A stretch of DNA of 64,000 bases from Apostichopus japonicus (lineage: Eukaryota; Echinodermata; Holothuroidea; Aspidochirotida; Stichopodidae), in the NCBI RefSeq assembly GCF_037975245.1, contig NC_092570.1:18329918-18393917 (forward strand), read 5' to 3'. The position numbers and the translations under genes are program-made. Positions 46,715 through 57,800 of the stretch are shown here, piece by piece. Every line of letters starts with the position of its first letter. Positions within the stretch are counted from its first letter, which is position 1. The notes under the pieces are model-generated. The model saw nothing but the letters and a program-made list of their open reading frames with translations, searched no databases and was not told where the DNA came from.

Positions 46715-48949
46715 ACAGTATGTAGGTACGGTGTGTGTCATAGTAATATACAAATGTCATAGTATAGACTGATACCACTGAGGCGTTCAAAACATCATTC
46801 CAACAGGTTTGAAGTTCTACCTGATCCGTTTGCATCATCAAACCGGGCCGATCCCGTCCTTGATGCAAGGATTAACCTCGGATAAGATCGTCGAGTAAAA
46901 TAAGGAAAAGCAATTATAAAAATCAAATCAATCTATCAACAACAACAAATGGAAACGATTTTTGAAATATATCCATGACTAACTGCTAACGATTGTCCCC
47001 TCCCTCCACTACCCCGAATACCATCACTGCCTTCTTTTCATTTCATTCCATACTCCCTTTCCCCTCCCCAACCGTCATCACGTCCCTCTCACATACCATC
47101 ACTTACCCCCCCCCCATACCCTACATCCATTCAAACTCGCCTGCGTGTTGGAGTCACTGTGACAGAGCGTATATAAGGAATGTGAAAAAGAAAAGCAAGC
47201 CACAATGGAGGCATAGTGCATGACGGAGAGCCTTCTCTATACTCTTAGACTCAGAAGATGTTTCGAATTTGTTTCTCAAAACCGTATCACACCTCCAGAA
47301 CCATCCCCACCGCCTCTTAAAAGGAATGACAGCGACATACATGCTGGAGAAAGCTCTCGTATGCCTTCAGCTAACATTGAAGGAAATGGACGCCATTCTT
47401 TTATGAATATATAGTGGACATTGTTGCATGAATTTGCATTTCACTTAAAGATGGTAACGAAGGGGGTGGAGGCGGAGGGAGGGGGGGCGGTGGGAGGGAG
47501 TAGATTGAGTACGAAAAGGAAACGATGTCATGGACGATAAAAATGGTTCTTTATAGTTGTCAAGAATCCAGTCTCGCTGATATCTGTGGTAAATTAGGTC
47601 TGTTGGGTTCTTATACATCAAAGGCAAAGTTTGTTTTTTTGCATTTTAGTCAACGTGTTATTGTAGTCAACGATGATGCTGCAACTTTATTAAATATATG
47701 TATCATGATTAAATTAAGTTATATACCGCACCATCTAAAAGTGTTGAAGAAACATGTCTGCATTGTTTCCAATTTTTATTTCCAATGGTTTTTAAAGGCA
47801 TCCGTTACATCTAGTGATGTTATTTTTAGTTTTTGTATAATTGCGTTCATTTTCGGGTCACGTGAAATATATGTACTGAGCTTTATTTCTTCAACTAATC
47901 AATGGCTTTGGTTTTGAGGTATGGTATCCTAATCAAACCATGTCTGAAAACTTGTTTGGCTCTGTCTGACCTTTGCCTGAACCCTTTGCGACCCTTTAAA
48001 TCGGAAGATGTGGATATCATATTGGGGTGGTATTAATTGATATTTCATAGGTTCCTACTAGTGAGATCCGTTCCTTTTTCATAGTGTGAAGTTGTTTTTG
48101 TAATTTTCCAATCTTGTTATTGTAAAGATGGGTGATTTGGTGATACGTTAGTGTGAATTATACTCATGTAAATTTTCGATCGGAGAACCGACCTAAAAAG
48201 GTTCGAAGGAACACAGAGGATGCAGAAGAGGGAGGGGAGGGCGTGTGAAGGAACTGCAGATTGCAAGAATGGACATTATTTTTTCTTTTCTTTTTGCCAT
48301 TTGGCCTCTCCACCTTCCCCTTCCCTGTTTCAGTTTAATTAACTGTGTTGTCTTGCTGTTTCAATAAGACGCTTAAAGTATATGTTTTTGTACAGTCATT
48401 ATGATTTTTACAACAATTAATCAACAATTTGTCAGGAGAATGCCAAATATTTAGCATGATGCTTTAAAGGTGAGTGTGACATTTTGATTACACACACACC
48501 GCATCTAAGTCTCTGACGTATTGATATCAAGCCATGTGAAGAACTATAGTCATTCTTGGTACCATCAGCTTACCCAAACAGGTATCATACCATCGTGCCA
48601 TCAAGCCAACACCTAGAAGACCAACAGTTACCGTAGCCATCTTAAACAAGTTCCCAAGTTTCGTTGACAATCTGACAAACTAAATTAAACATATGAAAAT
48701 AGCCAAATATTAACAAATACTAATTAAAATAACTGCGATGCATCCGACAAACAATATTGCAACATATGTGAATATTCATTCGTTCACTTTTGTGTATCCA
48801 GGGTAATATGATTTAAATATTTGAATAGATCAATAAAAAAGGCATCTTCAATGGGTTACTAATAAACCCCGAAAATAGTCCATGCCTTACAATATCAGTC
48901 TGAAAAAATTTGATTGCTTTTCATGCTTGGAAACGTGGTAAGAGAACAA

Positions 48950-49445
48950 GGGGGTTCTCCCCCTGACCCAATATGGCTGCCACCAATCTTTGTGGCAGTA
49001 GCAAATACTCTAACGAGTTGCGAAGAAGGGTTCAATGTGCACAGCAGTTGCACATGGGTCAGTCGATCCTTAGCCCTAGGGAAGTTCCGCTCCGAGCCGG
49101 GTCGCGAGAGTCACGTCGACCTCCCTCCCGGGAACGGCGCGGTCATCGCACCATGGGCGAAAGAGAACCGGGTCAATATTCCCGGTCGTACAGACGTAGT
49201 CCTCCTCGTGGTATCGTGCGCGTTCCTCCTCGCGGTAAATACAACTACTCTCATCATTTTTCACTTATCCGATGCAGCTGGAGACGAGCGCGCGGTCCTT
49301 TCCATGGCAGTGGCATTCGAATTTCTAGTGCCAAACGCCGGCTCTTTCTCTGGAGGGTGATCGTCGGGGCAAGACCCGTTATAGGAATAACGGAAAAACT
49401 GTTAAACAACTATGCTGCATTTAGAGAAAGGCTGGATCTCGAGTG
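48950..49445 (+). CDS. candidate exon, Arg/Ser-rich frame, unrecognised
   Basis: A locally GC-richer patch carries two overlapping plus-strand frames of about 150 codons. The second (48973-49446) reads RS/RG-rich segments such as SPREVPLRAGSRESRRPPSR and YSRSYRRSPPRGIVRV. It can be read as an exon from an acceptor CTTTGTGGCAG (ending near 49002) to a donor GA|GTGAGA near 49442. No homologue is recognised and the opposite strand is also GC-rich. Candidate only. Confidence 0.25.
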
Positions 49446-49450
49446 AGATA

Positions 49451-49494
49451 CAATATATATATATATATATATATAATATATATATATATATATA
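49451..49494. repeat. (TA)n microsatellite
   Basis: Two runs of TA dinucleotides separated by an AA interruption, directly after the candidate exon. Likely length-variable. Confidence 0.9.
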
Positions 49495-51684
49495 CCACTA
49501 TATCCTACCTTTGGTCGACATCTGTTAAAAGTTTAATATTTTGGTGGACAAATGTTGTATATCGAAATATATCTGTGAAAACACGTGTAATTGAGTAAAT
49601 GATTGCCGAGGCACACTTCTAAGGAACCCCTTTGCCATTCCTTCATCTGTCTTTCTTACTACATAGTCTTTAGAGTCTTAGAGATATACACTTTTTGGGC
49701 CTTGATTGGTGTCCACTTAGCCCTTTTTTATATAAATTGTGTATGAGAGGGTGTCATCGTGTCTACATTGAGTCATTTCTAAGGGACAGTATAAGTCTAC
49801 TTAAAACCCTCATTTTTAGTGGGCAAAGTTATATCTTCATAAAACTAATGGAATAGTTGTGGTTGTAGAGAGATTTGACTAATTCTAACCATGATCTGGA
49901 CATTAAGGGTTAATCATCGACCCTTTGATTGAATACCGTCTGTTGGACTACTACTACACAAAATTAAATCACCTCACCACAAATGATGTGCTGAAAGTGC
50001 ATTTAATATGTTAAACCTAACAAAAATTTGTTAGAAAGACAGCATCGGCATTCGTCAAACGGAATGTTGCAAATTTATAAATGGACATAGCTGAAAATAA
50101 ATATAGCAATTAGTAACTTGTCCAGGAGTGTTGGGGGAAGGTGTGGTGAACTTGGTCCTTCCTCGAATTTCAAGGGATGAGGCCACTATGTTGGACCCAT
50201 TGTTTTAAAGGGACAGTAGAAAGTCTGAGACGCAAGTCGTTAGGGGACAGAATTTCACCCATGAGATCTAGAACAGCGACCTTTGTAACCCCTCCTCATC
50301 CCTCCGTGAAAAATGTACAAGTGGTTTTTAGCAGACTGTTAGCCAAAAAACATTTCCAAAATAAACTTGTAGTGATTCCTGTGTACTCAGTTCCGCAAAA
50401 AAAATCTTTCACTAGTTTGTGGTTTAGCATTAGTGAACAATAGTCTTCATACGTCGTCGTTGCTTGTTATCATAATGACAACCACAATTACATGGATGAT
50501 GTTTGATTAATTTGAGTGAGGGAAATGTGTTTTGGTATTTTCTTTTCATATAATCCTAAAGTTACATACTTCAGCCTGTGAAGAGAGACCTGTTCAGTCG
50601 TAATTGCGATGATTTTGTCCTAACTGAGATTACAGGGAAATTGCACATATTGTTCCCTAGAACTGATAATGGATAATGGATTTCACACTTTATTCAACAT
50701 AAACAGAACTTCACTGCGATCATTCCTAGGCAATCTAGACGAAGGATAGGCTTTGAATGCAATGAGCATAGTTAATGATATTGATTGCAGAAGTATAGAG
50801 CGATATTCCGCATGTCAATTTTCTCCTAAGTCGTAAATGGAGAGTGGATTTTTTTCGATGTGACGAGAATTTCCCAAAGTGGCGGGGTTGACTCATTAAA
50901 TTTTTGTCGAGGATTGCTTTGCATAATATTGGGCTCATGAAACGATACAATGTTATAAATACCATACACACACAATACAAGAAACCAAACATTAAAGTAG
51001 GTCCTGTCTTTTCCAAGCAAAATGATATTACTTCCTCTAAAACATTGCAAACAAAATGATATTACTTCCTCTAAGAAACAAGCAAGCATACCATGCAAAA
51101 GTAAACCAAGGAAGGCAGACATACCATACAAACAACTTGTCTCACTTTTTGAAACAACAAAACAACAATCATGATAAGAAATTCAGGGCAGTTGAAGTTG
51201 GAAATACCTACAGAATACCTCCACTTTTTCTGAAGTCAAAAACTTTAGATGTGAATACATCTTGATCTTAGTGATCTTGAACCGAGGGAGAAATATATTT
51301 CTTAGTTAAGTTGACTAGTCTAGCTACTTCAACACAGTGTACAACAATATATGGCAGTTAAGAGCTCTCCGATGGTGAGGAATGGCAACAAGTAGCTATT
51401 ATTATTTCTACTATTTCCAGTTTGTTACTTACGACATGCACACAGCCCCCCCCCCCCCCCTCCTCCCCGACAAGTAAATTGTTTTGTTTCACAAAAGTGT
51501 AAAAATTGTGCACCAAGTAGCTCCATGTGGGTTTTCATGTTTCAAAAATCTCCAGGCTCTGAGGGGGAATGTACCATCCTCATAACCCCCTTACATGCTG
51601 CGTTAACACGCGGAGGTACACATTCAAACATTCCCAAAAGAAATCATGCGTATACCCATAGAGAAGAGTGAGTGTTCCAATCTC

Positions 51685-52120
51685 ATTATAGTATGCAATC
51701 AATCTTGATAAGGAAGATAAAAAGTCTCTTTGAGGAACTATGCCATCAGGATGTCGTTACAAGAGATCTAACAACATTGGCAGTCAACCATATTGGGGGC
51801 AATGCAGGATATATCGTATGCAAACACAAGGTTTTGAAGAAGTCTATTTATTCTGGCTGGAGTTCCTTCTAGCGTGCTGTTTTAGCTGACCCTGTGACGT
51901 CGGAGTATAAGATCACACTGATAAAATGGAAATATATCCCTTACTGCCAAGTAGCCTTGCACTCACATCAGGATATGATAAGGAAGATTAAAAGTCTCTT
52001 TGAGGAACTACGCCATCAGGTTGTCAGTACGAGAGATCTAAGATAATAGGCAGTAGACCTTATTTGGGGCAATGCAGAATATGTCGTATGCAAAACAAGG
52101 TTTTACTGCGAATTAACTTT
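51685..52120. repeat. two direct copies of a 140-bp segment
   Basis: The segments 51705-51845 and 51973-52112 share GATAAGGAAGAT, AAAAGTCTCTTTGAGGAACT, CGCCATCAGG or TGCCATCAGG, AGAGATCTAA and GGGGCAATGCAG. The first copy reads a short protein-like frame (KIKSLFEELCHQDVVTRDL), and the second is broken by stops. This may be a fragment of a repeat family of coding origin, not identified. Confidence 0.7.
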
Positions 52121-52148
52121 GCACTCAGGTGTTGCCTACAGTAACTGA

Positions 52149-52513
52149 CAAGGGCGTAGGAACCGGGGGGGCTGGGGGCGCCAGCCCCCAGTGAAAAATG
52201 TGGAGGGGCGGAAGTATCATTCCGCCCCCCGGTTCGCAAGTCAGAAAACCCCTTTTTCATTTCCAAATGAGAAAAAAAATCTCATTTGGAGCACCAAATT
52301 GCATCTAAGGCCAGGTGAAAATACAAAATTAAGTTTACAAAATGGAGTGGGTGTTGAAGTGTGCTATATTGCACCAAATTGCATCTGAGGCCAACTGGAA
52401 ATGCAAAAAATTCCAAAATGGAGGGGGACACCCCCTCCCCTTAGAACCCTCCCCCAGGCTGGCCATCAGTCTTCAGCCCCCCCCCCACTCAAAAGTACCT
52501 TCCTACGCCACTG
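52149..52513. mobile_element. hAT-like MITE, 365 bp
   Basis: The ends CAAGGGCGTAGGAA and TTCCTACGCCACTG form inverted repeats, and GTAACTGA is repeated on both sides (52141-52148 and 52514-52521), a perfect 8-bp target duplication. G-rich and C-rich tracts lie just inside the ends. The interior holds a diverged tandem pair (GCACCAAATTGCATCTAAGG or GCACCAAATTGCATCTGAGG, then AAAATGGAG). There is no transposase. Confidence 0.9.
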
Positions 52514-54396
52514 GTAACTGACATTAAGACCCAACATGAACTGTCATTTTACAGAGACCAGAAATGAAAATATTTATGTTATGAAAATCAAAACATAACT
52601 TTTCTTTTAGGTTGGCTTGTTCAATTTAAAACAATAACAAGGCAGTGAAAGTTAATTTTTAAATAACCATGCTGAAACCTATACCAAATAAAGTTATATA
52701 AACCCACTTGATAACAGAGAATTAATGTTGCCTCTTATGCAAGACCAGGAATGAAAATGCTTAAAATATGCAACTCCAGATTAAGTTAAAACAAATATTT
52801 GTTTTTTACAACAATAACTTCTGGAAGTACCATCCAGCAGTTTGGTTTATTATATTGGCAGAGGGAAATACAATGATAGAGAAACAAACTTAACCTTCTT
52901 GAAGGTGAGTTAGAAATTTGACAACACAATTTGGGGATGTATATGATCACTTTGCATTAAAATGTGCATTGTAAGTTATATATTGCAGCCTGTCTTTTAT
53001 ATAGTTGTGGACATAACCCCCAGTAGGAATTATACTTCTCTCATGTCAAGAGTATGGACTACATTTACATATCTGTGTTGCATCATAGTTTTATTAGTGT
53101 TTGTGTCAATTGTTTCACTAGCGGATGATACGACTAGTCTTAAACTACAACTATTGACAGCTTTGAAATGAAGATATACCTATCAAACTTTTCCGTAAAA
53201 CACGTAAAACATGAAGTCCTCTTAATGACCCAATTTGAAATCACTACTTATACGTCATTCAAATTCACGTGGTTAATGGTTGAAGACCAAATGCTAAACA
53301 GACGGGAGTTAGACACAAAATAAATGGCGCTCTCCGGAACAAGGAAAAGTATTTCCATCGTGTGATATGTACCTATGAGTGGTCGCAAAATATTGCTCAA
53401 ACAATACATGGACACCAAATTGTCGACGTAATGTAGAAGTCCACGCAATGGCTCAATATTTACCATGAAATGTCGATCAAAGTATACATTTAGCTATATA
53501 TATATATACACATACATTTACCCTTTTCCTTTTTACCCTTTTCTTTACAATTTGACTTTTCTTCATGGATTTACTTTAATGTAGCAGTTAACCTTATTCA
53601 AATTTTGATTGTCTATATCACAGACATTGACCGCTACTACAACTGCTCAAGAAGGTCCAGAGCACTTTACGTAAATTACAATCAACTGAGCTTGTTCCTA
53701 AAACCATCGCACAATGCTTCGCTTTATAATTATTTTACAAAAAGGTAGTTATATATTGCAATTGGCCTCTTAAGCAAAACCAATGAAGTTGAACTGAACA
53801 ATTTTGACCTTCCCCTCACCCCCCCCCCCAACCAATACTTGTCAGTGAGCATACATCCCATTGTAGCATACCAGTAATCAACTGTCAAATAAAAAGATTC
53901 ATTATAAATATATATGTACAAAATGCTAGAATAGAAGACAGGGTTGAACTGGGGTTACTACTTGCTTCAGGCTCTGAGAACTGAGACCATGAAAGAAGCG
54001 GTAGATTTTGGCACAATGGATAAAACTAGCAAGTTTGCCCAACAAGTGGAAATTGTTGCCTTTGGAACCACAACCTGGTGAAGGAGCTAACCCTGTCTGA
54101 GCCAGTACACTGGCTGGCCAATCAGCTTCATTGCTTGTCAAAGTCTGTCAGACAGAAAGATGCAAGCAGCTGCAAAATCCCAAGCAGGTTAAAGGCCGAA
54201 TAAAAATATCAAACATTGGAGTTTATCTCGGCAGAGCAGCGGTGCCTATTGTTAGAAACTTTAAAGTTTGAAACAGTTAATAACTTAATATGTCCCTTGT
54301 GGATAGGATGCTGGAGCCCTCCCTCACAGCATCCTACTTCTGACATGTTTCCTTTACTTCTGTTGCACCTGATGAGAGGTGGAATGTGGTTAAAGG

Positions 54397-54750
54397 GGGG
54401 CGTTGTGGTCAAGTGGTTAAGGCAGTGGACTTGAGCCCTGGCCAGATCATTGCGTTGTGTCCTTGGGCAAGGCACTTTATCTCCATTGCCTCTCTTCACC
54501 CAGGTGTATTAATGGGGACTTGCGAGGTAACTTGTAAATATAGTTGTGTGCGCCGGTTTGTGGCTGCTCCCTATGGGAAGACCCCGGGGGACACGTGGTT
54601 GTGGTGCACTGTGGTGCCCCAGGAGAGAATGATTGAATTGTGCACACTCTGGTGTGTATGGGTGACAAGTTACCAATGACCAAGGCTAATAGCGCCTTTG
54701 AACAATACTTGTTGATTTTGGCACTATATAAATGTCTTCTGATTGATTGA
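54397..54750 (+). mobile_element. tRNA-headed SINE, copy 2, full length
   Basis: Head GTTGTGGTCAAGTGGTTAAG, with the B-box region decayed (TTGAGCCCTGGCC). The body has CTTGGGCAAGGCACTTTATC and ATTGCCTCTCTTCACCCAGG, then TTGTGGCTGCTCCCTATGGG. The 3' end is TTTTGGCACTATATAAATG followed by GATTGATTGA. It is just downstream of the ASCC1 stop codon, in the opposite orientation, possibly inside the gene's 3' UTR. Confidence 0.88.
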
Positions 54751-54830
54751 AAAAAGATTACATCCAACTGCTTTATGTACCATCTCCATTTTTGGAATAA
54801 GTTTGCATCCCACAAGTTGAAAGTTCACTC

Positions 54831-57800
54831 CTAAAAATTGATTACTCCTGCAGATAAGTAGAATCCGTTGGCGTCGTACGAGCTTCGCTCCGAAATGTGA
54901 ACGGAATCGATGGTATGACTCCCAAACGTGTAGTCGCCAAATTTCTGGGGACAAAATATTAAAAAAAGTTCAATGATATTAGGAGAAGAGATACTGATTT
55001 GTGAAGGGAGGAAATTGTTATCGTCTTTGCAAAAATATTTAATACGGTGGCTAGAATGTATCTGCAATATCAAGAAAATGCATGAAATACACAACCAGAA
55101 TGCAAAAATGCATTGTGGTTTCGATGGTGTAACATGAGCAGTTTTCTTTGTGAATCTGACGTAATGTATAGTGAGGGTGGACATGTTTACAAGGGTTTCA
55201 CGATTTGACCTCTGATGACAACCAATGACCTTCGACCTACACCAAAAACAATCGGCTACTTTAACTCAATGTGGTACATCTAATCACAAAATTCGAGGTC
55301 CCATTATTGAGCTTCCATTATTGAGATATCGTGATTACAGGGTTTCCACAATTTGACACCTGGTGAACCCAAATGAACTTTTATCGAGCTTCCATTACTG
55401 AGATATTGTGATTACAGGGTTTCCACAATTTGACACCTGGTGAACCCAAATGACCTTTGCCCTCCACCAAAAACAATAGGCTTCTTTACACAATGTGGTA
55501 CTCCTACACACCAAATATGAAATCCTCCCAAGCTTCCTTCTTGAGATTTCTTGTTTACAAGGTTTTCACAATTTGACCCCTCGTGACCCTAAATGACCTT
55601 TGACCTCCACCAAAAACAATAGGCTTCTTGTACTCAATGTAGTACTTCTACAAATCAAATATGAAGTTGGTGTGACCTTCTCTTCTTGAGATATCATGTT
55701 TTACAAGCTGGGCGTCACAAATGCACTCACACTCGCCCAACAGAAAATTAAAATATCCAAATAACGTCTTTCAGCACATTATGTATCAATATCTAAAACA
55801 TAATGGATTTCAAAAAGGTTATTTTCCATTTCAAATAGACTATTGACATGCAACATTAACCCATGTCAAGTATATATGTATATATGTACGGGGGCTGCAC
55901 AGAAAGTGGGTTGAGACACTACATGTGACACATCGTGTTTACATTTAACAGTGTTTAAGTAAATATTTTATTAAAGAGTGGATTCTCATTGTATTCTTCT
56001 TAATTTTTGTTGTTGTGTTATTTAATTTATGCAGAATAAGCTAACAACCTGTTAAGTGGCTGTAGATTATAGGTCAGACTAGTGTTACACTCTAAGCAGT
56101 GTTTTCATTTAGACTATTTTAATACAATCTGTATAAATAGCCGGTCACATCTTCCTTCAGTACATATGGCCAATTTCTTTCATGTAAAGTGTCGTCAGTC
56201 ATTGAACCCTCGACCCTCGTTAAGTGTTTTTCATTCTTTCTTTTTCTTTATATTCATCATACCCTTGTTCCAGCAGTAAATTGCCTGTACTTGGACAATA
56301 TATACTAATAAAGTCATTAATGCCTACCTCCATAATGGGTCTACTATCAAAGTAACTTGTGACTTCAGATGTCCTCCCCTGGACATCAAAATCTTTCCAA
56401 AAGGCACAATTCATCAGTGTCGCATGTATCTTGACCCTATCGAAGTCAACTCTGGCAAGTCCAGCGGCACGGAATCTTTCCATCAAGCCATCCGCTATTA
56501 GTTGTAACCTACCATGAAAAGAAGATGAAAACATATATGAGATATTTTAAGAGTTGTAGATGAAGATGTAAAAGTTTTTACTTCTTAAAGCTTCAAGTGT
56601 GTCTCTGTTAGGGTCCCTTTAAGAGCATCGTGGTTAAGGCAGTGACTTGAGATCTGATGTTACAGGTTCGAGTCCTGACAGGATCATTACGTTGTGTCCT
56701 TAGCCTAGGCAAACGTAATCCTTGGGCAAGGCCCTTTATCTCCATTGCCTCTCTTCCCCAGGTGTATAAATGGGGACTTGCGGGGGAAACTTGTAAATAT
56801 AGCTGCATATGCCAGTTTGAGGCTACTTTCTATGGGAAGTCCTCCAGGGTACACGTAGATGCAGATTTGATAATGACCAATCCTAAACTAATCAAATCTA
56901 AACAATGATAAACTGGTTAACTCAAAAAACCTTAAATACTTCTAGTTTCCACTAAGAGATTGATGCCGTAACCCTTTTCGCACCTTAGGCTTGCCGGCCC
57001 GGCCCTAATTTTTGTTTTCTATTTTAGACCGCCATTAATACTTAAAACTCACTTGTTTGTTTTGCTGCGAGGTTCTACTTTCGCATAAAGGACACGGACC
57101 TTTCCAGGCTCATCATTCATGCATTCTAGACCTCTGACATCAACATTAAGTCGCTCCCCCTGTAAGATGGGTCTGATGGGTCATTTATTAAATCAATGTT
57201 TACAGCAGCCGGTGAAGATGATTGAAGCTGGGTATGGGAGCCGGGGGGGGGGAGGAAAAGAGGGGTGGGAGGAAACTTCAAGGGACAGTGGAATGTATTA
57301 CTTTGGTTTAAATGGGGTTAAGCAAGAAATGACCTGAAAACTTCTCAAACAGAAAAGAATCCCCCTGTACATTATTATGTCACACAGATTCCAGTTTATT
57401 ATTTTAATTATAATTTGTTTTAAACAAAAAAAGCACTTTTCGAATAACAGAATGACACTTTTCGTGCAACGAAAAAACACACGCACACACAGACAGTCTC
57501 ATTTCATAGATTCATGTTTTGTTATATCACTTTTGAGAATGCCTCTTTATATGGAATTTACCACAATCCCTACTTATATTACTACATTGAGAAGATTGAA
57601 GAAAATTGTCAATAAAAGGCAACCCACCAGACAAGTTTGATGAAGCGATTTGGTTTCGTTATTGAAGACGTTACAAAACTAACCAGTCTCCCAAAATGAA
57701 AATGAAAAATTCCAAACTGTTTGGAAAATATGACTTACTCAACCACCTCCTTCTGACATATCTGCAAAAGTTCCTTAGCCTTCATCTGAAATTGATCAAT

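Larger units (their letters stand above)
45956..54830. other. intergenic between the Ig gene and ASCC1
   Basis: Contains a (TA)n run near 46131-46155, a perfect palindrome at 46674-46714, a GC-richer candidate exon at 48950-49445, a (TA)n run at 49451-49494, a 140-bp direct repeat at 51685-52120, a hAT-like element at 52149-52513 and a SINE at 54397-54750. The stretches 46720-48900, 49500-51650 and 52520-54390 show only short unrelated frames. Confidence 0.6.

Noticed and set aside
50735-51131. Two overlapping hydrophobic minus-strand frames of about 95-100 codons
   Set aside because: They are AT-rich, have no splice or family support, and contain a simple 22-bp direct repeat (AAAATGATATTACTTCC); probably chance.
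52962-53171. Small membrane-protein-like frame with one hydrophobic stretch
   Set aside because: Only 69 codons, T-rich DNA readily gives hydrophobic frames, and no start context or homologue was recognised.
57119-57172. Acceptor TTACAG at about 57160 for the ASCC1 exon 57053-57172
   Set aside because: It would put the following conserved segment (LNVDVRGLECMNDEPG) out of frame with the previous exon; CCATCAG eleven bases upstream keeps it in frame.
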